Below, piece after piece: positions 27,275 to 34,670 of a stretch of DNA of 45,240 bases. The stretch comes from Gammaproteobacteria bacterium (GTDB taxonomy: Bacteria; Pseudomonadota; Gammaproteobacteria; SG8-11): contig JAHECY010000024.1 in NCBI GenBank assembly GCA_024641505.1, forward strand, positions 1 to 45,240, written 5' to 3'. Every line of letters starts with the position of its first letter. Positions within the stretch are counted from its first letter, which is position 1. The notes beneath the pieces were generated by a model. It was not told the origin of the DNA. It saw only the letters and a list, made by a program, of their open reading frames with translations, and did not search any database. A program made the position numbers and the translations under genes.

Positions 27275-28109
27275 TGGAGAAGCGCTCGCCGATGAACACC
27301 AGCAGGGTCACTAAAGCCAGGAGTAACAGGCCGGAGAAAAACAAAGCGGCCCGATGATCATCCCTGGCATAAGCCATTTCCAGAGCGATATTGGCCGTCA
27401 GGGTACGCACGGGGTCAAAGACGCTGGACGGCAGCTTTACCACATTTCCCGCGACCATCAATACCACCATGGTTTCGCCAATGGCACGACCCAGCGCCAG
27501 TAACACGGCGGTGATGATGCCGGAAAACGCCGCCGGCAGAACGATATGAAATATCATGGCAAAACGATCCAGGGAAAGAGCCGCCGCCGCGTGCCGGTAG
27601 GATTCGGGAACCGCCGTGATGGCGGTATGACTCATTAGGATAATGGTTGGCAGAATCATCAATGCCAGAACCAGAGCGGCTGCCAATACGCTGGCGCCGG
27701 GCGCATGCCAGGCGGCCAGAAGGGGCACGATGGCCACCAGTCCCCAGAACCCGAAGACTACAGAGGGTATGCCCGTTAGTAATTCCACAAGGCGTTGAAA
27801 TGACGCACCCACGAAACCTTGGGCGTAGTAACTGAGAAATATTGCGGCGGCGATACCCAGGGGGGTCGCCATCAACAAGGCGATGGCGGTGACGATCAGG
27901 CTGCCCGCGATCATCGGTACCAGATTGAACATGTTTTCCCGAGGGTACCACGCGAGGTCCCGGACGAAGGCGACGATGCCGATATCGGTGAACGCGGGCA
28001 GCGACGCCAGCGTCAGAAACACCGTGATCAAGCCCAGGATACACGCTACGCTCAGGGCGCAGACCAGGGTCAGGCGACGCAGGGCCAGGTCAGCGCTGGA
28101 GCGGGACAA
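27207..28109 (-). CDS. pstC: Phosphate ABC transporter permease PstC
   Basis: The first membrane subunit of the Pst importer, 300 residues with six predicted spans. Recognisable PstC features are LAWYPRENMFNLVPMIAGSL, the TPLGIAAAIFLSYYA segment, VELLTGIPSVVFGFWGLVAI, the EAA-type loop SHTAITAVPESYRHAAAALS, and ALGRAIGETMVVLMVAGN. The C-terminal tail after GERFSS is polar. It overlaps the 3' end of pstS by 20 bases and the 5' end of pstA, so all subunits are translationally coupled. Confidence 0.93.
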   Translation of the reverse strand: MSRSSADLALRRLTLVCALSVACILGLITVFLTLASLPAFTDIGIVAFVRDLAWYPRENMFNLVPMIAGSLIVTAIALLMATPLGIAAAIFLSYYAQGFVGASFQRLVELLTGIPSVVFGFWGLVAIVPLLAAWHAPGASVLAAALVLALMILPTIILMSHTAITAVPESYRHAAAALSLDRFAMIFHIVLPAAFSGIITAVLLALGRAIGETMVVLMVAGNVVKLPSSVFDPVRTLTANIALEMAYARDDHRAALFFSGLLLLALVTLLVFIGERFSSVRPEHATAISPRSDQTHAHFP

Positions 28110-28902
28110 AATACTGAGCCTCGATCAAATCATGCACCGCGGGCGATAATGCGAAATCAAGAAAAATTCGCGCGGCCGCCGTGAGCTTGGCGCCAGTGAT
28201 CAGGTGCAAGGTGCGCGCGATGGGAAAACTGCCGTTGCGCACATTGTCAACGGAGGCCGCCACGCCATTCATGGGCAGTAATTTAATTGCAGTGCCCTCG
28301 GCAATAGCCACTTCCGCACTGCCGATGGAGACATAACCGATGGCCCCGATGTTGCCGGCAACGGTTTTAATGCCCTGTTGATTCTCACCGATAATGACCT
28401 GCGGTTTGATAGTGCTGTTTTTCAAGGCAAAAAACTTGAGGAAGACCTCCAGCGTCGATCGGCCTTCCGCTTTGTTGACGACGGTGATTTTTTGCGCGGG
28501 TCCGCCCAGCGTTTGCCAATCCATGATCCGTCCGGTGAATATATCGGCGATCTGCGCGGCATTCAGCGCTGCAATGGTGTTTTGCTGATGTATGATCATG
28601 CCGATGCCATCACGTGCGAGGGCATACCACTGCAGATCCTGTTCGTCGCTATCGGGACCGCGTGATACCATACCGATGTGGGCAACGCCGCGACGGACAT
28701 CGGCGATACCCCGTGAGGAACCACCACTTTGCACATCCACCTGGTATTCGGCATGCTGGCTTTCGAAACGTCGGGCGATGTCGGCAATGAGAGGCGCGAT
28801 GGTGCTGGACCCGGTAATTACGAGCTTTTCTCTGGCGTGATCGGCGGCGTCGCAACCTGCCAATAACCAAACGAGGTTCAGACAGAAAATAAGGCGCAGC
28901 AT
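28090..28902 (-). CDS. pstS: Phosphate-binding lipoprotein PstS
   Basis: The substrate-binding protein of the importer, 270 residues from the ATG at 28902, which follows GGGGAGA on the minus strand. The signal MLRLIFCLNLVWLLAGC ends in a lipobox (LAGC, Cys17), so it is membrane-anchored rather than free in the periplasm. Conserved ligand-site regions are present: ITGSSTIAPLIADIARRFE, QSGGSSRGIADVRRGVAHIG, SRG near residue 80, and EGRSTLEVFLKFF. It is of the short single-unit type (PBP-like) rather than the 346-residue E. coli type. Its ATG overlaps the stop of the upstream arsR-type gene (TGATG), an unusual partner for pst. Confidence 0.92.
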   Translation of the reverse strand: MLRLIFCLNLVWLLAGCDAADHAREKLVITGSSTIAPLIADIARRFESQHAEYQVDVQSGGSSRGIADVRRGVAHIGMVSRGPDSDEQDLQWYALARDGIGMIIHQQNTIAALNAAQIADIFTGRIMDWQTLGGPAQKITVVNKAEGRSTLEVFLKFFALKNSTIKPQVIIGENQQGIKTVAGNIGAIGYVSIGSAEVAIAEGTAIKLLPMNGVAASVDNVRNGSFPIARTLHLITGAKLTAAARIFLDFALSPAVHDLIEAQYFVPLQR

Positions 28903-29210
28903 CAGGAGTCTCCCCGATGACGCGCAGCGAAGTTCAAACAGCAACAGCCCAGATCTATGGTTTTTTCAGTGGTCCGGGTATCGGTGCCCGGTGGCAGACT
29001 GTAAATCACGCCTTTGCCCAATCGGGAGGCGATGACCAGTTCCGCATCCCGCAGCACTTTCAGGTGATGCGACAGCAGGCTCTGTTCCACCGAAAGGATA
29101 CGTGCCAGGTCATTCACATGGCGAGGACCGTGAAACAACTCATCCATCACCGACAGCCGGGTGGGATCTGCAAGTACTTTGAGTTTGTCTACGCAATTGA
29201 CGGATGTCAT
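28902..29210 (-). CDS. ArsR-family regulator heading the pst operon
   Basis: A 102-residue winged-HTH repressor. It shows LKVLADPTRLSVMDELFHGP (helices 1-2), the recognition region VEQSLLSHHLKVLRDAELVI, then the wing ASRLGKGVIYSLP. The classical alpha-3 metal site of E. coli ArsR (ELCVCDL) is absent. Instead three consecutive cysteines C89-C90-C91 sit near the C-terminus (DLGCCCLNF), with another at C6. In Acidithiobacillus ferrooxidans ArsR, arsenite is bound by C-terminal cysteines, so As(III) sensing is plausible; thiol or redox sensing is an alternative. The ATG at 29210 has AGGA upstream. The stop overlaps pstS by one base, so the regulator and the phosphate importer form one transcript. 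A palindromic operator lies upstream. Confidence 0.88.
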   Translation of the reverse strand: MTSVNCVDKLKVLADPTRLSVMDELFHGPRHVNDLARILSVEQSLLSHHLKVLRDAELVIASRLGKGVIYSLPPGTDTRTTEKTIDLGCCCLNFAARHRGDS

Positions 29211-29243
29211 TGGTTTGTCCTGATTATTTTTGGTGGCTTATGT

Positions 29244-29261
29244 TATGAAGATGCCTTCATA
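29244..29261 (-). promoter_or_regulatory. Putative ArsR-type operator
   Basis: TATGAAG-ATGC-CTTCATA is a perfect 7-bp inverted repeat 34 bases upstream of the arsR-type start. An adjoining palindrome GAATATTC lies at 29267-29274. AT-rich palindromes of this sort are typical operators for ArsR/SmtB repressors. No Pho box (CTGTCAT direct repeats) was seen in this region. Confidence 0.6.
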
Positions 29262-29557
29262 TGAAAGAATATTCGCATTAAATTCCATTGTGGACCCAAG
29301 GACCAGTCTTTTGTTACATCCCAACGTTGCCTGCGTCCGTACGGGAGCTGTTTGGAGCAGCGGAGAGATCGGGGAGGTCGGGTGTCGCTAGCTGTCGCCA
29401 CCCGGAGGACTCCTCAGCCCCGGGTGATACAGCCGAGTAGTGTACTCGGTTATAGCCAGGTAGATGATATTGAAACTAATTATGGGTTCCGGTTTTTCTG
29501 CGGGGATACGCTATACTATTGGCAATTTAACTAGGGTTATAGCTGGAGGAGCAGACG
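29262..29557. other. Structured GC-rich intergenic region before the globin gene
   Basis: No gene is evident. Between 29391 and 29449 there are nested complementary arms: GCTGT (29391-29395) with ACAGC (29430-29434, partly shared), CACCCGG (29399-29405) with CCGGGTG (29420-29426), and GAGGA with TCCTC near the tip. A second perfect hairpin CCGAGTA-GTG-TACTCGG (29433-29449) follows. There is no T-run, so these are not ordinary intrinsic terminators. TATACT (29512-29517) may be a -10 box for the globin gene; in that case the structures lie upstream of its transcript. Confidence 0.45.
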
Positions 29558-29989
29558 ATGACAACAACGCTATTTGACGATATTGGCGGTTTGGAGACAT
29601 TGCGTCGAGTTCATAAAATATTCTATGACCTCGTTTATGCGCACCCTGTGTTACAACAATTTTTTGCGGGACACAGCCAGGAAGCGATTGAAAATCGGCA
29701 AACGCAGTTTATGGGCGAAAAAATGGGGGGTCGAGTTTTTTATCCGGGAAAAGAACTGAAAATAGCACACCGCGCCATGTACATCACGCCGGAGCATTTC
29801 AAGATCCGTCAGGAACTACTGCGTGCCGCATTGCAGGAGGCTGGTGTGGCGGCACCTCTGCAGGAGCGTTGGCTCAAACTGGACAATGCGTTTCGACCGG
29901 TGATCGTCAAGGATTCCGTCCAGGCGTTTTACCGGACAACATGGAAGTATGAAAAACGGGTATTTGTTAAACCGATGGGTCAGAACTGA
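29558..29989 (+). CDS. Truncated hemoglobin
   Basis: A 143-residue 2-on-2 globin, likely group 1-like. It starts TLFDDIGGLETLRRVHKIFY, the usual trHb N-terminus, then has HPVLQQFFAGHSQEAIENRQ and GEKMGGRVFYPG. The proximal (F8) histidine is H71 in IAHRAMYITPEHFKIR, by alignment to the KQVHQGRGI segment of mycobacterial HbN. The tail ends with WKYEKRVFVKPMGQN. Such globins bind O2 or NO, often in NO detoxification or oxygen sensing. The ATG at 29558 has a strong GGAGGAG. It is a single-gene unit downstream of a structured intergenic region. Confidence 0.9.
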   Translation: MTTTLFDDIGGLETLRRVHKIFYDLVYAHPVLQQFFAGHSQEAIENRQTQFMGEKMGGRVFYPGKELKIAHRAMYITPEHFKIRQELLRAALQEAGVAAPLQERWLKLDNAFRPVIVKDSVQAFYRTTWKYEKRVFVKPMGQN

Positions 29990-30072
29990 CAGGTTAAATT
30001 GTGAACGCAGTTGCCTCCAGAGCACCGGCATCGCTATCATGATGCAGGCATGCGGGTTGGGGGTAGGGGATT

Positions 30073-31356
30073 TTGTCAGTTAAGTTGCGGACCGAGAATC
30101 GATCTCGATATTGCCTGTCTCTGCTGTTGATGCTCGGTATTACACCGACGCACGCGTCACCGGCAATGTCCGCAGATCTTCCCGTGCTGGTGCTGCCAAC
30201 CTATCGATTGGCGCCGGAACAACTGGCGATTATCGTCAATGACGCTTCTACGTTGAGCATACGCCTGGCAAATTACTATCAACAACGCCGCAAGATTCCC
30301 GCCACTAATCTGATCCATGTGGACTTGCCGGTCGATCAGGCAACGTTATCGCCCGCTGCCTTCGCCAAGCTGAACGACTACATCAGGGTACATACACCGC
30401 CCTCGGTCCAGGCTTATGCGCTCGCCTGGATGTTACCGTATCGCGTGGGTTGCATGTCCATCACCAGCGCTTTGACCCTGGGTTATGACGCGGCGTTCTG
30501 CGGCGGCCAGCAGTCGGGAACCTGCCGCGTGGACGAAAGGACAAATCCATATTTTAACAGCTGGTCCGCTACGCCTTTCCAGGACTATAAAATCAGGCCG
30601 GCGATGATGTTGGCGGCAAAGGACTGGCCGCAGGCCAAAGCATTGGTGGATCGGGGCGTTGCCGCGGATGCCACCATGCCGGAAGGCACGGCTTATCTGG
30701 TCAGTACCTCGGATAAAAATCGCAATGTACGTGCGGCCCAGTACCCGCAAATCGAAACTATTCTGTCTCCCTGGACACGCATTGAAGTGGTAAACACGGA
30801 TGCGCTGCGGGACCGGCAGGATGTACTGTTTTATTTCACCGGCATGGCGGCGGTGGCGCATCTCGATACCGTGAGGTTTCAGGCTGGCGCCATTGCAGAT
30901 CATTTGACGTCCGCAGGTGGCGTGTTGAATGGCAGCGCTCAGATGAGTGTCCTATCCTGGCTGGAGGCGGGCGCCACTGGCAGTTACGGTACGGTCGTGG
31001 AACCTTGCAACTATCCCCAAAAGTTTCCCATGCCGGGCATTGTTATGGAGCACTACCTGTTGGGAGAGTCCATGATCGAGGCGTATTGGAAAAGCGTGAT
31101 GTGGCCACGCGAAGGTGTGTTCGTTGGCGAGCCGTTGGCAGCGCCTTTCAGCGGTTATCAACTGGAACGCGCAGCGGATCATCTGACATTGCGTACCCAC
31201 GCTCTGAAGCCGGGCGTTTATCAGTTGCTAACCTCCGCTTCCGTGTTGGGGCCATTTTCACTGGATACCGTGCTGCTGACCGTGACCCCGGGACAAAAGG
31301 TGTTTTATCTGCCGGACCTGGACCGGCGCATCTACAAGTTGGTAAAAGTGCGGTAG
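30073..31356 (+). CDS. Exported TIGR03790-family protein
   Basis: A 427-residue exported protein that resembles the TIGR03790 family of uncharacterised bacterial proteins. The likely start is the TTG at 30073, close behind GGGGA; it gives a signal peptide (RSRYCLSLLLMLGITPTHAS). The family-typical opening is LVLPTYRLAPEQLAIIVND, then SIRLANYYQQRRKIPATNLI (a surface region about Tyr-Gln repair of residues 70-85), YALAWMLPYRVGCMSITSAL, YLVSTSDKNRNVRAA, FYFTGMAAVAHLDT and SYGTVVEPCNYPQKFP near the end. The C-terminal 70 residues form a beta-sandwich-like tail. No enzymatic activity is established for the family. An ATG at 30130 would destroy the signal peptide. It stands alone between the globin and the cNMP-binding gene. 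Confidence 0.7.
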   Translation: MSVKLRTENRSRYCLSLLLMLGITPTHASPAMSADLPVLVLPTYRLAPEQLAIIVNDASTLSIRLANYYQQRRKIPATNLIHVDLPVDQATLSPAAFAKLNDYIRVHTPPSVQAYALAWMLPYRVGCMSITSALTLGYDAAFCGGQQSGTCRVDERTNPYFNSWSATPFQDYKIRPAMMLAAKDWPQAKALVDRGVAADATMPEGTAYLVSTSDKNRNVRAAQYPQIETILSPWTRIEVVNTDALRDRQDVLFYFTGMAAVAHLDTVRFQAGAIADHLTSAGGVLNGSAQMSVLSWLEAGATGSYGTVVEPCNYPQKFPMPGIVMEHYLLGESMIEAYWKSVMWPREGVFVGEPLAAPFSGYQLERAADHLTLRTHALKPGVYQLLTSASVLGPFSLDTVLLTVTPGQKVFYLPDLDRRIYKLVKVR

Positions 31357-31370
31357 CGGACGCAAAACGC

Positions 31371-31856
31371 TCAATAGCGCCCTCCAGTTTTATGGATGTA
31401 GTTGGTCAATTCGCGGGTTTCGACATTCATACGCATCAAATTGGCATGGGTGATACGGAATAAGGCACGCATCACTTTGTAAACAATGTGCGGGTGCGCT
31501 GCCAGCAGGGATTCGAATTTTTGAGGGTCCATGCCGTAGACAGTCGCAGGACCTTTCGCCTTTAAGGTGGCGCGTCGGGGAGCATGATCAATAAAAGAGC
31601 GGGTCCCCGCGCATTCACCCGGCTGCATGACGTAGACGTCTGTTTCTTTATCTTCGATCCTGCTATTTACGATAAGCTTACCCTCGGCCAACAGACACAG
31701 GCATTTGTTGGCTTCTCCTTCCTTGACCACGTAGTCACCATCATTTAATTGCCGCAGATCCATGATTTTCGCCAGCACGGCACATTCGGTTTCGTCCAGC
31801 TCTACGCCCAGCGTGGAATTGCAGATGATTTTGGCATCGGGTGTGGTGTGCGTCAT
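31371..31856 (-). CDS. Stand-alone cyclic nucleotide-binding domain protein
   Basis: A 161-residue protein consisting of one cNMP-binding (Crp-type) beta-roll (about 20-130): LRQLNDGDYVVKEGEANKCL, CLLAEGKLIVNSRIEDKETD, and the phosphate-binding cassette region GECAGTRSFIDHAPRRATLK. A C-terminal helical tail follows (VYKVMRALFRITHANLMRMN). There is no DNA-binding HTH or catalytic domain. The cassette departs from the GE-x-A-L-x(n)-RAA consensus (RRATLKA), so the ligand may not be cAMP. Such orphan domains act as sensor partners in trans. GGGGAAG precedes the ATG (31856) on the minus strand at somewhat long spacing. It converges with the TIGR03790-type gene. Confidence 0.8.
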   Translation of the reverse strand: MTHTTPDAKIICNSTLGVELDETECAVLAKIMDLRQLNDGDYVVKEGEANKCLCLLAEGKLIVNSRIEDKETDVYVMQPGECAGTRSFIDHAPRRATLKAKGPATVYGMDPQKFESLLAAHPHIVYKVMRALFRITHANLMRMNVETRELTNYIHKTGGRY

Positions 31857-32470
31857 GTTGTAAACTTCCCCATGGTTGGATGGTCCTGTTGAAGGGTATT
31901 ATTATTCGTGGAAACGCTGCAACGCGCAATCCATGCCACCCCGGTTCTGCGGGTCGGTACATTGGATTTCCCGATCATATGGTTATCAAATAAACGACAT
32001 CTTGCTTCAGAGTATGGGACTTATCCATGAGTTAAATGCAGTTTATTGGAGTTGGGTCATGACCCCGCGTTGCCGAGGTGAACGACATCAGCGTAAGCGG
32101 CCGGACAGGGTGAGCGCGGGCAGTACGCCGGCAGATGATGATGCGGCGACGCCGGAAGCGGACCATGCGCAGGTTTTTCATCCGCGCGCCGCCAAGGTAC
32201 GCGGCGCGATTCCGGGTTTCCCGCCGACGCTTTGTTCGATATGCACGATAGCGATATAAGGTATGTATGCCACACCATTTTTTTACCCTCAATGGTGTTG
32301 TAGTATGTAATCAACGTTCAATTTTCAAAAACCGGGCGCGTAGTTCGTGCCCGGCGCGGGATGTCTGGATGCTACTTACTCGTGTGCATCATAAACGTCC
32401 TGGGGCTTGGTGGTAGCTTCGGTGTTTATCGCGCCAAGAAACGCAGTGATTTTCTAAACCGGGAACCAAC
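31857..32470. other. Long intergenic region, no gene seen
   Basis: These 614 bases between two divergent genes contain several short open frames on both strands (for example 31876-32259 plus, 32032-32292 minus), none with a domain, good ribosome binding site or plausible composition. An inverted pair ACACCATT/AATGGTGT occurs at 32272-32298. The NnrU start has GGGAA upstream near 32460. Confidence 0.4.
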
Positions 32471-33154
32471 ATGCTACAACTCATTGGCGCAGCCTTGTTT
32501 TTCATCGCCATACATTTATGCGTCGCCGGCACCGCCATGCGCGGCTGGCTGGTGCAGCGTCTGGGGGAAAAAGTTTATCTGGCGCTTTTTGCCTTGGCGT
32601 CCCTGGCGGGACTGATATGGTTGATCCAGGCCTACCGGCACGCGCCTCTGCAGGACTTATGGGGGCAAATAACAGCGCTGCGGTGGCTGGCATCGGTGTT
32701 CATGGTCCCGGCGTGCGTGTTTCTGGTGCTGGGCATGATCACGCCAAACCCAACGGCGGTAGGCGGTGAGGCGCTGATTCTCAAAGGCGTCGCGGCGCAC
32801 GGCATCTACCGAATTACGCGCCACCCTTTTCTCGTGGGCACCGGTCTGTGGTCGGCAGTGCACGTGGTTTATAATGGAGATGTCGCTGCGGCCATCTTTT
32901 TCGGTACTTTTTTAGTATTGTCCGTGATGGGTCCTCCGTCGATCGATTATAAACAGCGTCAGGCGTTGGGGGATAACTGGCAGCAGTTCGGCGCACACAC
33001 TTCGATTGTGCCGTTTCTGGCGATCCTGCAAGGACGCAATCACCTGCAATTAGCGGAAATAGGGTGGTGGCGCCCGGTGCTGGGTTTGGTGTTGTACAGT
33101 GGGTTAGCATTTTTTCATCAAAAGTTATTTGGCGTTGCTCTCTTTGTTGGTTAG
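32471..33154 (+). CDS. NnrU-family membrane protein
   Basis: A 227-residue integral membrane protein of the NnrU family, related to isoprenylcysteine methyltransferase-like (ICMT) folds and first noted in denitrifying bacteria. About six hydrophobic spans are visible: ALFFIAIHLCVAGT, VYLALFALASLAGLIWLI, VFMVPACVFLVLGMI, AAIFFGTFLVLSVMG, and a final VLGLVLYSGLAFFHQ. The NnrU signature is GIYRITRHPFLVGTGLWSAV, with the conserved RHP. The family is tied to NO and nitrite metabolism in some genomes and to heme or carotenoid pathways in others; no such genes are adjacent, except a globin 2.5 kb upstream. The ATG at 32471 has GGGAA upstream. Confidence 0.85.
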   Translation: MLQLIGAALFFIAIHLCVAGTAMRGWLVQRLGEKVYLALFALASLAGLIWLIQAYRHAPLQDLWGQITALRWLASVFMVPACVFLVLGMITPNPTAVGGEALILKGVAAHGIYRITRHPFLVGTGLWSAVHVVYNGDVAAAIFFGTFLVLSVMGPPSIDYKQRQALGDNWQQFGAHTSIVPFLAILQGRNHLQLAEIGWWRPVLGLVLYSGLAFFHQKLFGVALFVG

Positions 33155-33337
33155 TTTTGTGGTGGCATAGACAGTCAATGGAGTCGTAAATCGCAGCTAC
33201 GCCCTATGAGGAGCGTCTGGGTGGAGCGGATTTATGATTTTATGGATAACCTGCATCCGTAACAAGGTGGAAGGCGGTGGCCCGGGTGGTGGCTGAGGAA
33301 ACGATGTGTACGATAACCCTATGAGGAGGTAAGCGCC

Positions 33338-33832
33338 ATGAAACTGTATATCATGCAACATGGCCAGTCCTGCAGCAAGGCACAGAATCCAGAACGTCCG
33401 CTGACCGAACGCGGATTCGCCGAGGTGGGAGCAATGGCTGAGTTTCTCAAGCGCGTCGCCTTCTCATGTCAACGCGTTATCCACAGCGGTAAATTGCGCG
33501 CCAGGCAAACGGCAGAACTTATGCTGCAAACATTGGAATTGAATGTGCCGGTGGACGTCAGCGACATCATCAATCCGCAAGACGATCCCCAAGCATTCGC
33601 TTGGCAAAGCGGCAGCTGGGACCGGGACACTTTGGTGGTGGGACATCTGCCATTCATGGCGAAGTTGGCATCGCACCTGATGCTTGGCGATGAATCCAAA
33701 TTGCACGCCGAATTCACCCCTGGAGCAATCATGTGTCTGGAAAGAAATAATGAAGATAACTGGAGATTACTCTGGATGATTCGACCGGATATGGTGTTTC
33801 AAGGTGAGTGGGCGGCGACGCAGTTGCCCTGA
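33338..33832 (+). CDS. sixA: Phosphohistidine phosphatase SixA-like
   Basis: A 164-residue histidine phosphatase superfamily protein. In E. coli, SixA removes phosphate from histidine on phosphotransfer proteins. The N-terminal motif is IMQHGQS with catalytic H8; the usual RHG is QHG here, a variant also seen in SixA-like proteins. NPERPLTERGFAEV, HSGKLRARQTAELM (R54, R56) and VVGHLPFMAKLASHL (H103) complete the active-site pattern. The ATG at 33338 follows GAGGAGG at good spacing. The next gene begins 4 bases after the stop, so the two are probably co-transcribed. Confidence 0.85.
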   Translation: MKLYIMQHGQSCSKAQNPERPLTERGFAEVGAMAEFLKRVAFSCQRVIHSGKLRARQTAELMLQTLELNVPVDVSDIINPQDDPQAFAWQSGSWDRDTLVVGHLPFMAKLASHLMLGDESKLHAEFTPGAIMCLERNNEDNWRLLWMIRPDMVFQGEWAATQLP

Positions 33833-33836
33833 GCCG

Positions 33837-34526
33837 ATGTCGAGGAATGTGTCGTTGACTACCTGTCCGCTATGCACGGCAGGCAAGGGGAGTGTATTTT
33901 ATCAGGATGCCGAGCGTATTTATTTCCGCTGCGGTTCCTGTGCGCTTGTCTTTCTTGGTTCCCAGTTTCACCTGACCGTTGACCGGGAAAAAGCCCACTA
34001 CGATACCCACAATAATGACCCTCACGATCCCCGGTACCGTAAATTTCTGCAACCGCTGTTTGATGCCATGCGCGCGCGCGTGTCACCACCGGCGCGGGGT
34101 TTGGATTTCGGATGTGGTCCGGGCCCGGCATTGGCGTTGATGTTAAGGGAGGCGGGGTATGAAATGGAACTTTACGATAAATATTACATGCCCGATGAAA
34201 GTGTATTGCGGGGGAGCTACGATTTTATCACCTGTAGCGAAGTAGTGGAACATCTGGCGTCACCAGGCAGTGTGCTGCGAGATCTGTTACAGGCGATAAA
34301 ACCGGGTGGCTGGTTGGGCATCATGACGCGCATGCTGTCTGCGGAAACGGACTTCGCATCCTGGTACTATCGACGTGATCCCACTCATATCTCTTTTTAC
34401 TCACGGCGCAGTCTACGCTGGTTGGCCGGTCACCACGGTTGCCGCTTGGAGTATTGCGCCGATGATGTGGCGTTGCTTCAAAAAGTACAGTCGGGTAATA
34501 CGGCTAACGCACTTGTGATCCGGTGA
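33837..34526 (+). CDS. Zinc-ribbon SAM-dependent methyltransferase
   Basis: A 229-residue class I methyltransferase with an N-terminal zinc ribbon (C10-x2-C13 ... C32-x2-C35; TTCPLCTAGKG and FRCGSCALVFL). The SAM-binding motif I is LDFGCGPGPALALML; motif II-like acidic residue is in ELYDKYYMP, and TCSEVVEHLASPG plus AIKPGGWLGIMT are typical of the Methyltransf_23 family. It ends with DPTHISFYSRRSLRWLAGHH. The substrate is unknown. The ATG at 33837 lies 4 bases after sixA; a GTG at 33849 with AGGA is an alternative start. I choose the ATG because the preceding gene stop makes coupling likely. Confidence 0.85.
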   Translation: MSRNVSLTTCPLCTAGKGSVFYQDAERIYFRCGSCALVFLGSQFHLTVDREKAHYDTHNNDPHDPRYRKFLQPLFDAMRARVSPPARGLDFGCGPGPALALMLREAGYEMELYDKYYMPDESVLRGSYDFITCSEVVEHLASPGSVLRDLLQAIKPGGWLGIMTRMLSAETDFASWYYRRDPTHISFYSRRSLRWLAGHHGCRLEYCADDVALLQKVQSGNTANALVIR

Positions 34527-34670
34527 TGCAGGCGCTTGTGACGATGCAGGCCCAGACGACCAGGACAGTTGGCCAGATGCTGTGCCGGACCGTCATGCCG
34601 AGACGTCCGCGCACGCGTACTGAGGCTGTACCAGGGGTGGCGCGGGTGACGACTCGATGCGCTCAGTCCA

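Noticed and set aside
29211-29300. Pho box controlling the pst operon
   Set aside because: No CTGTCAT-type direct repeats at 11-base spacing were found upstream of the arsR-type gene or pstS.
29341-29460. Known riboswitch upstream of the globin gene
   Set aside because: I compared it by memory with cobalamin, TPP, SAM, glycine, c-di-GMP, guanidine and Moco consensus cores and found none; a formal covariance search is needed.
31876-32292. Short frames on both strands in the 31857-32470 gap
   Set aside because: Products are Arg- or Pro-rich with no domain; compositions look like non-coding DNA read in frame.
33338-33832. QHG in SixA as a lost active site
   Set aside because: The catalytic His, the second His and the Arg pocket remain; QHG is, as far as I recall, found in other SixA-like proteins, so inactivity is not indicated.
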